Positions 35,617 to 44,589 of a stretch of 64,000 nt of DNA are shown here, one piece after another. This stretch comes from Bacillus sp. 03113 (GTDB lineage Bacteria; Bacillota; Bacilli; Bacillales; Cytobacillaceae). Position numbers and translations under genes: made by a program. The notes beneath the pieces were generated by a model that worked only from the letters and a program-made list of their open reading frames with translations, ran no database searches and had not been told where the DNA came from. The stretch covers positions 186,001-250,000 of the forward strand of contig NZ_VATK01000001.1 of NCBI RefSeq assembly GCF_006546985.1. Reading direction: 5' to 3'. Within the stretch, counting starts at the first letter, position 1. Every line of letters begins with the position of its first letter.

Positions 35617-36654
35617 ATGAAGTACAGAGGAAAAATAAAAATGCTGGTGATCATGCTCTTTTTACTATTAGCAGGATGCTCGTCTACACCTTCTAGTACA
35701 GATGAGAAAAAGGAAGACGGAAAAAGTCAAGAGTTAAAAAAGCTTGTCATTGCCGAGCCTGTGCATCTAATTGGTTATCTCCCGTTATATGTGGCTATGC
35801 ATGAAGGTTACTTTAAAGAAGAAGGATTGGAAGTTGAAGTCATTACAGCAACAGGTGGTGCTCATGTCACCTCCGTAGTAAGCGGAGAGGCTTGGGGGAA
35901 TATAGGCGGACCAGAATCCAATGCTTTAGCGAATATTGGAAGCAAAGACCCAATACAATCGGTTGTCAATGTCGTTAATCGAGCTAATGTGTATTTAATG
36001 GCGAACCCAGATTTAAAGCTAGAAGACAATAGCTCCCATGCACTAGCTGAATTTTTAAAAGGAAAAACGATTGCTGCAGGACGCTATGGCGGAAGTCCGA
36101 ACCTTTTAACAAGATGGCTGCTAATGGACTTAGGGTTAGATCCAGCAAAGGATGTCAAGCTTGAAGAGCCTGCAGATGCAAGTGCGGTGGTGTCTCTTGT
36201 GGAAAGTGGGAAAGCGGATATGGCAAATGGAGCAGAGCCGCAAATTACAGAAGGAAAAAACAAAGGGGTGTGGGCGGAGCCGTTTTATAGCTTCACCGAT
36301 TTAGGAGATTACCCTTATTCTGTACTAAGTGTGAAGAAATCAACGATTGAAAAAGACCCTAAAACGGTCCAAAGCTTTGTCAATGCAGTTATTAAGGGGT
36401 TAGAGGCTGTAGAAAAGGATCCTGAGTTAGCGATGAAAATATTAAAAGCGGAGTTTCCGACAGCGTCTCCTGAAAGTTTACAAGCAGCCTTAGATCGAGC
36501 TTATGCAGATGAGCTATGGAGTAAGGATGGGTACATTTCAGAGAAATCTGTAGCAAAGCCAATGAATGTGGTAAAGAAAACAGGTGTTTATAAAGGTGAG
36601 TATAAATATGAAGATCTGATTAACATGACATTTGTTGAGAAAGCTTCAGAATAA
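35617..36654 (+). CDS. NMT1/THI5-like substrate-binding lipoprotein
   Basis: 345 residues. Lipoprotein signal: basic start, hydrophobic core, lipobox L-A-G-C (Cys21), then a Ser/Thr/Lys-rich linker. The mature part HLIGYLPLYVAMHEGYFKEEGLEVEV is the start of the NMT1/SsuA-like binding fold, which takes up pyrimidines, sulfonates, nitrate or similar small ligands. It forms an ABC importer with the two genes upstream. No thiamine riboswitch lies before this operon, so a thiamine-precursor role is not supported. Confidence 0.87.
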   Translation: MKYRGKIKMLVIMLFLLLAGCSSTPSSTDEKKEDGKSQELKKLVIAEPVHLIGYLPLYVAMHEGYFKEEGLEVEVITATGGAHVTSVVSGEAWGNIGGPESNALANIGSKDPIQSVVNVVNRANVYLMANPDLKLEDNSSHALAEFLKGKTIAAGRYGGSPNLLTRWLLMDLGLDPAKDVKLEEPADASAVVSLVESGKADMANGAEPQITEGKNKGVWAEPFYSFTDLGDYPYSVLSVKKSTIEKDPKTVQSFVNAVIKGLEAVEKDPELAMKILKAEFPTASPESLQAALDRAYADELWSKDGYISEKSVAKPMNVVKKTGVYKGEYKYEDLINMTFVEKASE

Positions 36655-36736
36655 AATTGGTTTTTTGATTCAAAACTGATTAAGGGAAGGGAGTCTTTCC
36701 CTTCCCGTTATTATAGAGAAGAAAGGGTGTCATATA

Positions 36737-37357
36737 GTGAGCTTTCTTGAAAAAATGGATTCTAGCCACACGGCCTTAATTATCGTCGATGTACAAAATG
36801 ATTTTTGCCATATTGATGGCAGCTTAGGAAAACAGGGACTTGATGTAAGCATGGTGGATGATATGATGCCATCTCTTCACGGGTTAATTGAGCACGCAAA
36901 AGCACAGCATCTTCCTATCATTTATGTTCAAACGATTCATGAGGATTGTACCGATTCAGAGACGTGGAGCCACCGTTTAAAGGGGATAAACGAAAGAAAT
37001 GTGTGCCGAAAGAATACGTGGGGAGCTGGCTTTTACAAAATTTCACCAGAAGCTAATGACATTGTGGTGATTAAACACCGTTACAGTGCATTTATCAACA
37101 CAAGACTTGATTCAATTTTACGGTCGATGAAGATCGACACGTTAATTATGACGGGAGTCAGTACGAATGTTTGCGTTGAATCGACGGCTCGTGATGGATT
37201 TATGCTTGATTATCAGATTATTTTCCTCTCAGATTGTACAGCAGCCTACTCGAGGGAAGAGCATGATATGACGCTAAGCAATATTCATCAATATTTTGGT
37301 GAAGTAGCGGATTCAAATAAAGTGATAAGCATGCTTAATTTAGAGAAGACTACATAG
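36737..37357 (+). CDS. Isochorismatase-like cysteine hydrolase
   Basis: 206 residues with the complete triad of the cysteine-hydrolase family: Asp in LIIVDVQNDF, Lys in VIKHRYSAF and Cys in MTGVSTNVCVESTARDG, with the preceding cis-peptide Val-Ser region. Members cut C-N bonds in carbamoyl or amide compounds (ureidoacrylate, N-carbamoylsarcosine, biuret, nicotinamide). It starts at GTG 36737, 82 bases after the binding protein and on the same strand, so it probably acts on the imported ligand. The exact substrate is not readable. Confidence 0.85.
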   Translation: MSFLEKMDSSHTALIIVDVQNDFCHIDGSLGKQGLDVSMVDDMMPSLHGLIEHAKAQHLPIIYVQTIHEDCTDSETWSHRLKGINERNVCRKNTWGAGFYKISPEANDIVVIKHRYSAFINTRLDSILRSMKIDTLIMTGVSTNVCVESTARDGFMLDYQIIFLSDCTAAYSREEHDMTLSNIHQYFGEVADSNKVISMLNLEKTT

Positions 37358-37372
37358 AGGTTCAAACAAAAA

Positions 37373-37402
37373 GAAGAGTCTGCCACAGATGGCGGACTCT
37401 TC
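37373..37402. terminator. Bidirectional terminator between hydrolase and exporter genes
   Basis: GAAGAGTCTGCCA pairs with TGGCGGACTCTTC (one G-T pair) around a 4-base loop; A-tract before, T-rich after. Confidence 0.8.
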
Positions 37403-37407
37403 GTATT

Positions 37408-38358
37408 TTAAACAAGTTTTAATGATTGTTTTAGAAGTAAATATTTTTTCATTTCCCACAATAAATGATACAATTGTGCTTCTGTTTCAAATGTTTCCCA
37501 CGTTTTTGGGAGAGGTGTTTTCTTAAATTCCTCTTCTAAAACAGTAAGTTTGGATAAGAAAAGTTTTGCGGTATTCCCTCTATGGATACATAAGCTAAGT
37601 TCTTCAATGAAGTCCGCAACTAGATATCTTTGCTCAAGCTGAGAATCAATCGATGTCATAATATCTAGTAGACGCTGAATGATTTCAAACTGCTTTTCGC
37701 GAATGGAAAAATAACTGTAATAATAGTTTTCGGATTGAGTTAAATGATTTTCCACGTCTCTAGATGCTAATGTTTTAGCGGTCTTTAATAATTTCATGGT
37801 TGCTTCAATCTCATGATCTTCCCATTTCTTCTCGCTTGTTCGCAAATATTCCACGATTAAAAGAAGAATAGATTTAAAGCTTTCCTCTATTTGCTTTTGC
37901 ATCACTTTTAATTGCTTATCCAAGCTAGGCATATACAAATTAACCAATAGGGCAGATCCAATCCCGATTACGATTAAACCCATCTCATTAAAGACGACAT
38001 CCCAGGTTACATGATTAGTCGAATAAATGTGTAAAATGATAACGGTACTGGTTACAACCCCTTCGTTTATTTTTAACCATACCGTTGTAGGGATGAAAAA
38101 TAATAACAATAGCCCAATGACGATTGGATGAAAACCGATTCCTTCAAAAAAGATGAAGGAAGCTGGAATCGCAAGCATACAAGCAAGAAATCGAGAGCTT
38201 GCACTTTTAAGTGATTTTTTCTTTGAATTCTGTACACAAAGAATCGTAATAATAGCTGAGGAAACATAGAAATTCAATTGACATAACTGGGCTAACATGA
38301 TTGCTAAAGACACAGCTGCTGCAGACTTAAACGTTCGATACCCAATTTTATATTTCAT
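37408..38358 (-). CDS. Aromatic acid exporter family (FUSC/YqjA-like) protein
   Basis: 316 residues. The N-terminal half has about five membrane segments (from AAAVSLAIMLAQLCQLNFYV to MGLIVIGIGSALLVNLYMPS). The C-terminal half is soluble and helical with a charged coiled character, matching DUF939/ArAE family 1 proteins such as B. subtilis YqjA. Proposed to export small aromatic acids; not shown for the Bacillus members. Single gene on its strand. Confidence 0.82.
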   Translation of the reverse strand: MKYKIGYRTFKSAAAVSLAIMLAQLCQLNFYVSSAIITILCVQNSKKKSLKSASSRFLACMLAIPASFIFFEGIGFHPIVIGLLLLFFIPTTVWLKINEGVVTSTVIILHIYSTNHVTWDVVFNEMGLIVIGIGSALLVNLYMPSLDKQLKVMQKQIEESFKSILLLIVEYLRTSEKKWEDHEIEATMKLLKTAKTLASRDVENHLTQSENYYYSYFSIREKQFEIIQRLLDIMTSIDSQLEQRYLVADFIEELSLCIHRGNTAKLFLSKLTVLEEEFKKTPLPKTWETFETEAQLYHLLWEMKKYLLLKQSLKLV

Positions 38359-38643
38359 CTTGTTTATTAACTCCTAATTTTTTGTTTAAAAAGATTGTTT
38401 ATTTGAATCACTGCTAGATTCAAAACAAACTGTATGTTCTTGTAGTTTTCTGTGGAAATAAATGCTTCTAATCTTTCTAACGTAGGAGATTGTAGCATAA
38501 AAATTTGTTTTGTAAATACCTTTTTGCCAGATTTCCTTACACGTTTTTTAAAAAATTATGACATTTTCAATTAGTCCAAAAATCTTCTCATATAGTAGCT
38601 AATCGTTTATGATAAAGAAAAGAATATTTTTGATTAATGACTA

Positions 38644-38735
38644 CTAGGGGTGCCTTTCTAGGCTGAGAAAAAAACGAACGAGTTTTTTAACCCTAAAAAC
38701 CTGATCTGGATCATGCCAGCGGAGGGAAGTAGCGA
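38644..38735 (+). promoter_or_regulatory. TPP riboswitch (THI element)
   Basis: All core blocks are present: AGGGGTGCC, GGCTGAGA, ACCCT, then AACCTGATCTGGAT and ATGCCAGCGGAGGGAAG. The P3 extension between GGCTGAGA and ACCCT is a short stem. Binding of thiamine pyrophosphate should favour the terminator hairpin at 38768-38806 and shut off thiW. The 285 bases upstream (38359-38643) hold no gene. Confidence 0.95.
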
Positions 38736-38767
38736 TCATACCATTGTCTATTTTCTAGTTTGTCTAC

Positions 38768-38806
38768 AGGTCAGGTCTGTCTATACATTACAGATCTGGC
38801 CTTTTT
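38768..38806 (+). terminator. Attenuator terminator of the TPP riboswitch
   Basis: AGGTCAGGTCTGT pairs with ACAGATCTGGCCT around a 9-base loop, then five T. It sits between the aptamer and thiW, as expected for transcriptional control. Confidence 0.85.
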
Positions 38807-38894
38807 ATTTATATTGAAAGTCGGCAAATCCAAACGCGAGTGAGACAGATGATCAAAGATATCTTTTTAAAAAACAAAAAAGGTGGTTTTTATC

Positions 38895-39407
38895 ATGAAA
38901 AGAATTTATCAATTAGCGTTAATGGGTGTGTTTACGGCGATCGCAACCTTTGGTTCCACTGTCCTTTGGTTTCCTGCAGGTGTGGCGAAGGCCTATCCAG
39001 TTCAGCATGCGGTGAACGTAATAGCGGCTGTGCTGCTCGGCCCAATACCAGCTGTGATCATTGCTTTTGCGACAGGGTTGCTTCGAAATTTGATGGGAAC
39101 GGGTTCGTTGCTTGCTTTTCCTGGAGGGATGATTGGAGCATTATTAGCAGGGTATATCTATAAGAAGGTGAAACGGACTTGGGGGGCTTCGATTGGAGAA
39201 ATCATAGGAACAGGATTCATCGCTCCTTTTGTTTCGGTACCATATGCACAACTGTTAATGGGAACTAAGGTAGGAGCGCTCTTTTTCTGGCCGCCGTTCT
39301 TGGTCAGCAGTGTGGCAGGAGCTATTATTGGTTTGCTCCTTGTCAACCGTATTCTCAAAATGAATCATCCTCTTGCAAAAATGAATGTGATGATTGATAA
39401 AAAGTAG
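38895..39407 (+). CDS. thiW: ThiW, ECF S component for a thiamine precursor
   Basis: 170 residues from ATG 38895 (AGGTGG 8 bases before); an in-frame GTG at 38883 lies in the ribosome site. About five membrane helices. The segment FPAGVAKAYPVQHAVNVIAAVLLGP followed by GLLRNLMGTGSLLAFPGGMIGALLAGY is the ThiW signature. ThiW is the presumed substrate subunit for hydroxyethylthiazole or a related thiamine precursor and uses the shared EcfA/EcfT module encoded elsewhere. Control by the TPP switch upstream supports this. Confidence 0.9.
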   Translation: MKRIYQLALMGVFTAIATFGSTVLWFPAGVAKAYPVQHAVNVIAAVLLGPIPAVIIAFATGLLRNLMGTGSLLAFPGGMIGALLAGYIYKKVKRTWGASIGEIIGTGFIAPFVSVPYAQLLMGTKVGALFFWPPFLVSSVAGAIIGLLLVNRILKMNHPLAKMNVMIDKK

Positions 39408-39456
39408 GTAGCCTCAAAGAAAGGTGCAAGTTGAGTGCTAATATGATAGATGATAG

Positions 39457-39504
39457 AAGGTTTTGGATCAAACCGCTTTTAGGTTGGTGAAATCCAGAAC
39501 CTTT
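39457..39504 (+). terminator. Terminator after thiW
   Basis: AAGGTTTTGGAT pairs with ATCCAGAACCTT (one G-T pair) with TTTT after the stem. Confidence 0.65.
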
Positions 39505-39807
39505 TCATTTATAAAAAGATCTTCATCTTTATGTGTTATTGACAATACTGAAAATATTATTAATACTTTTTTAAAAGACGTTATAAAATGAAAGTGAAAT
39601 GATTGGCTTTGTTAAATAGTATTGTTGAAAAAATCAACAAAGTTATTAATATAGCCAAATGATTAATAACAGTACAATTGCTGCTTTCCTTAAAGAAGAA
39701 GGGTAGGAATAGATATTTTTTAGTGAATAGCTCTTTGATGTAAATGGAGTAAAAGAACACTCAAAGATAATCAAAGAATATCCGCTAAAATAGGAAGGGA
39801 GTAGAAA
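39505..39807. other. 303-base AT-rich spacer before adeR
   Basis: No gene. TTGGCTTTGTTAAATAGT at 39604-39621 closely matches the motif at 31303, and GTTGAAAAAATCAAC (39627-39641) is a small palindrome. These could be debris of an insertion-sequence end. The adeR promoter must lie here but no clear -35/-10 pair stands out. Confidence 0.45.
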
Positions 39808-41055
39808 ATGGTATCATTTGAGCAAGCGAATCCATTTCGGCGAGATAGCTATGACTCGCTTGAAAGTTTTGTAGATCATATAAGTGAAGTGTTGGGATGT
39901 CCAATCACACTTGAGGATACCCATCATCGCTTATTAGCGTATAGCAGTCATGATGAGGAAACTGATTCTGCTAGAATCTTAACTATTATTCGCCGCAGAG
40001 TACCCGAAAAAGTCATCAATCGCTTATGGAAGGATGGGATTATTCCTCAGTTGTTAAAAAGCAAGGAACCATTGCGCATTGAAGAACGCTCTACGATTGG
40101 TTTAGGCAACCGAGTTGCAATCTCCATCTGGAGAGGAGATGAAGTACTAGGCTATATATGGGCTATAGAAATGGAGAATCCGTTATCTGAAACTGCCCTT
40201 CAATTACTGTGTCAAGCAGCATTAACGGCAAGACATTTACTTCTGCGGTACGGAAAGAATAAATCGTATATGACAAGTGACAATCAAGAGTTCTTCTGGA
40301 AGCTGTTGACGGGTCATTTAACCGATCAAAATGCGGTGAAGGAAAAGCTTCAGGATGTAGGCCTATCCATGCCTCCTTCCTTTGCTGTGGCGGTATTTGA
40401 ATTTGCAGAAACGATTAGCAAGGATTTGGATAAACAAATATCCTATTTATTAAAAACAACAGAAAAGGTGAAAGCTCCTTTCTATACAGTGGATGATAAA
40501 GACCTCATCATTTTAGCGTGCTTAGAGGATAACGAAATTAAGGCAATGGAAACGTATAAAAGCTTCGTTTCTACTTTTCAAAAGCATATGGCTGACCGCT
40601 TTGGGGTTTTTCACATAAAAGCTGGGATTGGAGGAATCTATCATCTATTTAATTATGTCGTGAAAAGCTACAAAGAGGCTCGTACTGTACTCGAGGTCCA
40701 AGAGAAATTCCCTGCAGAATCCTCCCATTTTATTAGTTACCAGGACCTTGGCATTTATCAATTTTTGGATTTGCTTTTAGAAAAGCGCCAAAAGGATGGT
40801 TTTGATAATATCGCTATTCAAAACCTAGCTAATTATGATAGAAAACATCACACTGAATTATTGCAGACTCTTGAAGTATTTTTAGACGAAAATGAAAGTA
40901 TGCAGAAAACATCAGCAAGTTTGCACATTCATGGGAATACCCTAGCCTATCGATTAAAAAGAATTTCTGACATTATGGAAGTAGATCTGACACAACCAAA
41001 CCAAAAGTTTATGCTCTACCTCGATTTAAAGCTTCTTAAATGGAAGAAAAAATAA
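39808..41055 (+). CDS. adeR: PucR/CdaR-family activator AdeR of alanine dehydrogenase
   Basis: 415 residues, close to B. subtilis AdeR (YukF). The N-terminal part is a sensory region, the middle part (about 180-310) a GGDEF-like CdaR fold, and the C-terminus a PucR HTH (LHIHGNTLAYRLKRISDIMEVDL). It directly precedes ald in the same orientation, as in B. subtilis, where AdeR switches on ald in response to alanine. GGAAGGGAG precedes ATG 39808. Confidence 0.87.
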   Translation: MVSFEQANPFRRDSYDSLESFVDHISEVLGCPITLEDTHHRLLAYSSHDEETDSARILTIIRRRVPEKVINRLWKDGIIPQLLKSKEPLRIEERSTIGLGNRVAISIWRGDEVLGYIWAIEMENPLSETALQLLCQAALTARHLLLRYGKNKSYMTSDNQEFFWKLLTGHLTDQNAVKEKLQDVGLSMPPSFAVAVFEFAETISKDLDKQISYLLKTTEKVKAPFYTVDDKDLIILACLEDNEIKAMETYKSFVSTFQKHMADRFGVFHIKAGIGGIYHLFNYVVKSYKEARTVLEVQEKFPAESSHFISYQDLGIYQFLDLLLEKRQKDGFDNIAIQNLANYDRKHHTELLQTLEVFLDENESMQKTSASLHIHGNTLAYRLKRISDIMEVDLTQPNQKFMLYLDLKLLKWKKK

Positions 41056-41186
41056 CATGATTTGTGAGTTCTCACAAACGGATGGGGACAGATTCTCTTT
41101 TTAATACAAAGAAAATAATAAATATTCGGTTTATGATAAAAGTAAGTTAATTAACGTTTTGATAAACCACTTGGGAGGGAATATTT

Positions 41187-42317
41187 ATGATTATTGGTGT
41201 AACGAAAGAGATTAAAAATAATGAAAACCGTGTAGGAATCACCCCATCTGGCGTTCTTTACTTAACGAAAAATGGACATGATGTATTAATCGAAAAAGGT
41301 GCTGGAGTTGGAAGTGGCTTTGCAGATGAAGATTATGCAAAATCAGGTGCGAAAATCATTGAGGCTGCTGCAGATGTGTGGAATACTTCTGAAATGATTA
41401 TTAAAGTAAAAGAGCCGCTTCCCTCTGAATACCAATATTTCCGCAAAGGTTTAATTCTTTTCACGTACTTCCATTTAGCGGCGGAAAAACCATTAGCCGA
41501 AGCTTTAGTAAAAACAGGTGTAACAGCTATCGCTTATGAAACCGTTGAAAAAGATGGCAAGCTTCCATTGTTAATGCCAATGAGTGAAGTAGCCGGTCGT
41601 ATGGCTACTCAAATTGGGGCTCAATTCCTTGAAAAGCCATATGGCGGTAAAGGAGTCCTTTTAGCAGGGGTACCAGGAGTGAAGAAAAGCAATGTAACGG
41701 TTATCGGAGGCGGTGTCGTTGGAACAAACGCAGCGAAAATCGCAATTGGCCTAGGTGCAAATGTTACGATTATTGATTTAAGTCCTGATCGTTTAAGAGA
41801 ATTAGATCTTCTATTCGGATCAAGTGTGAATACAGTCATTTCAAATCCAGTGAATATTGAAGAAGCTGTTGTTGAGTCAGACCTTGTTATTGGAGCGGTA
41901 TTAATCCCTGGGGCAAAAGCACCGAAGCTTGTTTCTGAAGACATGGTGAAAAAAATGAGCGAAGGCACTGTCGTTGTGGACGTAGCAATCGACCAAGGTG
42001 GTATTTTTGAAACAGTTGACCATATCACAACACATGACAACCCGACATATGTCAAACATGGTGTTGTTCATTACGCCGTTGCAAATATGCCAGGTGCGGT
42101 TCCAAGAACATCAACGATTGCATTAACAAATGTAACGATTCCTTATGCACTTGAAATTGCAAATAAAGGCGCTGTTAAAGCAATTGAAGAAAACACAGCG
42201 ATTAAAAAAGGCGTTAACGCATATAACGGTCACATAACATTTGCTCCTGTAGCAAGAGATCTCGGACTAGATTACCTATCTGTTGAGGATGCTATTAAGG
42301 ATGCTGCGGCAGTTTAA
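41187..42317 (+). CDS. ald: Alanine dehydrogenase
   Basis: NAD-dependent oxidative deamination of L-alanine to pyruvate and ammonia, cytosolic hexamer, important for alanine use and sporulation. 376 residues (B. subtilis 378). The start [20 protein letters not shown], substrate-site Lys in [12 protein letters not shown] and His in [10 protein letters not shown], and the NAD loop [15 protein letters not shown] are intact. GGGAGGG precedes the ATG. Own terminator follows. Regulated by AdeR from the gene before it. Confidence 0.95.
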   Translation: MIIGVTKEIKNNENRVGITPSGVLYLTKNGHDVLIEKGAGVGSGFADEDYAKSGAKIIEAAADVWNTSEMIIKVKEPLPSEYQYFRKGLILFTYFHLAAEKPLAEALVKTGVTAIAYETVEKDGKLPLLMPMSEVAGRMATQIGAQFLEKPYGGKGVLLAGVPGVKKSNVTVIGGGVVGTNAAKIAIGLGANVTIIDLSPDRLRELDLLFGSSVNTVISNPVNIEEAVVESDLVIGAVLIPGAKAPKLVSEDMVKKMSEGTVVVDVAIDQGGIFETVDHITTHDNPTYVKHGVVHYAVANMPGAVPRTSTIALTNVTIPYALEIANKGAVKAIEENTAIKKGVNAYNGHITFAPVARDLGLDYLSVEDAIKDAAAV

Positions 42318-42330
42318 TCATAATTAGAAA

Positions 42331-42371
42331 AAAGGGAGTGCAGAAAAGTAAATCTTTCGGCACTCCCTTTT
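42331..42371 (+). terminator. Terminator of ald
   Basis: AAAGGGAGTGC pairs with GCACTCCCTTT around an 18-base loop; TTTT at the end of the stem. Confidence 0.8.
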
Positions 42372-42395
42372 GATTTACTGATAAATATGCTTAGA

Positions 42396-42480
42396 GAAAA
42401 CGCAAATATATTGCGAAAAAGTAAATATATCTTTTGAAAATGCAAATATATCTACGAAAAACAAAATATATCTGTGAAAA
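42396..42480. repeat. Degenerate 20-bp tandem repeat, four copies plus a partial
   Basis: Units start with GAAAA at 42396, 42415, 42436, 42456 and 42476 (spacing 19, 21, 20, 20). Each has the core (C/T/A)(A/G)(C/T)AAATATAT(C/T)T. The array fills the space between the ald terminator and the stop of the opposite gene. It is almost pure A/T and has no coding potential. Confidence 0.8.
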
Positions 42481-42498
42481 GAGACCGCTGATACAATA

Positions 42499-42987
42499 TT
42501 AGTTTTTTTTCACAACTGGTATCCAAACGTAGCTTTTGTAATCTGCACTCGTAATATCACCTGGGCTGTATAATTCAAGCTGTGGTGCGTGAATAGGTTC
42601 ATAGCCGCTTTCCGGAAACCATTCTGAAAAAATACGTTTCCAAACATCTTGAAGAGCATCTGGCAATGGTCCTTTTGCTTCAAAGCATGCCCACGTTGCA
42701 GCTGGAACATGTAGAGAATCCATACCGGTTGGGATGTCATTGCCATCATTCACAGCTGCAATATAATAATCAAATTGCTGAAGATCATTAGAGAAGTTAG
42801 CACAAATTCCCATAACGCCCATCTCTTGATTCATACTCATGGATTCGATTTTTTGATAAGACCCATCTTCCATGCATTCACTCCAAAAAAGAGGAATTTG
42901 TTTAAACTGCTCATTACTGACGCATGATACACTTATCTTTTTCCCGATTACTTGAAATTCATCTTTTTCAAAGATTGTAACCTTCAT
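42499..42987 (-). CDS. GyrI-like / AraC effector-binding domain protein
   Basis: 162 residues made up only of a GyrI-like small-molecule-binding domain, in two repeats of the SHS2 fold. Typical pieces: VIGKKISVSC, MGVMGICANF, FDYYIAAVN and IHAPQLELYSPGD. Without a DNA-binding part, such stand-alone proteins bind hydrophobic ligands or hydrolyse them, or antagonise gyrase poisons. It starts 14 bases after the DUF2252 gene, so probably co-transcribed. Confidence 0.75.
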   Translation of the reverse strand: MKVTIFEKDEFQVIGKKISVSCVSNEQFKQIPLFWSECMEDGSYQKIESMSMNQEMGVMGICANFSNDLQQFDYYIAAVNDGNDIPTGMDSLHVPAATWACFEAKGPLPDALQDVWKRIFSEWFPESGYEPIHAPQLELYSPGDITSADYKSYVWIPVVKKN

Positions 42988-43001
42988 TTTTTACTCCCCT
43001 T

Positions 43002-44372
43002 TCACTGTGGAGTGAGCTGTTCCTCTTCTTTTTCAACATGTATATCCAATTTTTCTGTACACCATTTACAAAATAAAGCATAATCTTCGATGACCTGTTT
43101 TTTATAGGTCATCGAAATAAAGGTGACCTGTGTACAAAACGTTTCGAATTCATCACCAATTGCACGGATTATTTCTTTTTCGCTATGATAATCTAATAGC
43201 TCTCGCTGCACATCGCCATCTGCTCTTGCGTGGATTTTGGCTGTAATTTCTCCCATGATTTCAAGAGTCGAGTCTAACTTTTCAATAGTTGGTACATGCT
43301 TAGTCTTCACTTTCTTTTTGTATGGAGAACGTTCTCTCACGTAAAAATATTTTCCATCTATCGTCATATAGCCAAGGTATGGATCTTCAAGATGATGCAT
43401 CATTTTTTGTGTAGTGGTCACTCGTTCTCCTTGATGTTCATATTTTTGCCAAAATGGTTCGTGATAAGGCAAGAAATAGCTTGGAATAGGAGATCTCACT
43501 TCTTTTACTTCTAATACGAGATCATCAAACTCATCTTTTCCGCCTTCAACAAGGATATAGTAGCGTTTTAATCCAATTGAAGCCGTACCTGATCCAAATT
43601 TTCGTACGACATCCTTTATTTTATAATGTTCTTGATTGCGCCGATCTTCTGTATCTATCGTTTCGATGTAGTTTTCCCAAGCTTGCTCTAAAGCAGATCG
43701 TTCTTCGTGTTCCACCGGTTGAATCTCATCAGAGTAAACAAAGCTTCGCTGCTTGTGCTCATTGATAACAGTAAGCTCTTCGAGTAGTTGATTGGACTTG
43801 CGTTTTTCTAGTTTTTTTAGAATGTTTCGGACGGGCCCTTCTGTATTCTTTTTCGAAAAAAACAAGGTGACGGGGTCATCCTTCTTATTGTTGAATCGCT
43901 TCATTTGCTTATAATAAGACTTAATATAAGTGTGAATTCTTTTTTCTTGATCTTCTACACTGAGTTCAAGTGTCTCGCAAATTAAGGCGATGCTCACTGT
44001 CATTCGAAGTACGTCATATAAGTAAGAGCCAATATATCCTTCATCAAAATCATTGACATCAAATATAAGGTCTCCTTGTTCATTTTGGAACGCTCCGAAA
44101 TTTTCAAAGTGTAAATCTCCTTGAATCCAAGTCGATTTATCTTCTGGAGTATGGTAGGAAAAAGGGATCTTTGTCATATCGTAATAAAATAAATAGGCAC
44201 TTCCTCTATAGAAGCGGAAAGGGCTCTCCATCATTTGCCGATACTTCTCACGCTTTTGCTCCAAGTCTAATCCGATTACCTCATCATCCATTTGATGCAA
44301 GATCGTTTCAAGCACATGCTGGCGAAGCATTGTCCGTGTATCTCTAACCTTTGTGAGCCAATTATTTTCCAT
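43002..44372 (-). CDS. DUF2252 protein
   Basis: 456 residues, COG4320. The segment STWIQGDLHFENFGAFQNEQGDLIFDVNDFDEGYIGSYLYDVLRM has the H-x-x-N and D-x-(N/D)-D pattern of kinase-like aminoglycoside-phosphotransferase folds, on which DUF2252 assignment rests. Biochemical role unknown. First gene of a two-gene unit with the GyrI-like protein, a pairing compatible with small-molecule detoxification (inference). Confidence 0.78.
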   Translation of the reverse strand: MENNWLTKVRDTRTMLRQHVLETILHQMDDEVIGLDLEQKREKYRQMMESPFRFYRGSAYLFYYDMTKIPFSYHTPEDKSTWIQGDLHFENFGAFQNEQGDLIFDVNDFDEGYIGSYLYDVLRMTVSIALICETLELSVEDQEKRIHTYIKSYYKQMKRFNNKKDDPVTLFFSKKNTEGPVRNILKKLEKRKSNQLLEELTVINEHKQRSFVYSDEIQPVEHEERSALEQAWENYIETIDTEDRRNQEHYKIKDVVRKFGSGTASIGLKRYYILVEGGKDEFDDLVLEVKEVRSPIPSYFLPYHEPFWQKYEHQGERVTTTQKMMHHLEDPYLGYMTIDGKYFYVRERSPYKKKVKTKHVPTIEKLDSTLEIMGEITAKIHARADGDVQRELLDYHSEKEIIRAIGDEFETFCTQVTFISMTYKKQVIEDYALFCKWCTEKLDIHVEKEEEQLTPQ

Positions 44373-44404
44373 CTTAAAAATACCCCCATTTACATTATTT
44401 TAGA

Positions 44405-44465
44405 CTTAAAAGGAAAAGCGAAAGACAGCCTGCTTAGATGTTTTTAAACAAGGTTCTTTCGCTTT
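44405..44465 (-). terminator. Terminator downstream of manA
   Basis: AAAGCGAAAGA and TCTTTCGCTTT form an 11-bp stem around a 29-base loop. On the minus strand TTTTCCTTTT follows. A GC-richer hairpin GGGGGC...GCCCCC at 44553-44574 lies nearer the manA stop but lacks a T-run. Confidence 0.6.
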
Positions 44466-44589
44466 CTTTTGTGTATATCTTCGATGTACAAATGATTAAA
44501 TTAAATCGATTTTTCAATATTTTTAACCATTAATCTAAAATGATTAATTTTTCGGGGGCAAAATGATAGCCCCCTTATGTAGTAGATGC

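Noticed and set aside
33816-36654. ThiXYZ thiamine-precursor transporter
   Set aside because: Binding protein is NMT1-like but no TPP riboswitch precedes the operon and no thi gene follows; the only TPP switch is at 38644.
38840-39163. 107-codon ORF with many Cys overlapping thiW
   Set aside because: Out-of-frame shadow of thiW, which has the family signature, ribosome site and riboswitch.
42396-42480. CRISPR array
   Set aside because: Units are contiguous 20-bp degenerate repeats with no unique spacers and no cas genes.
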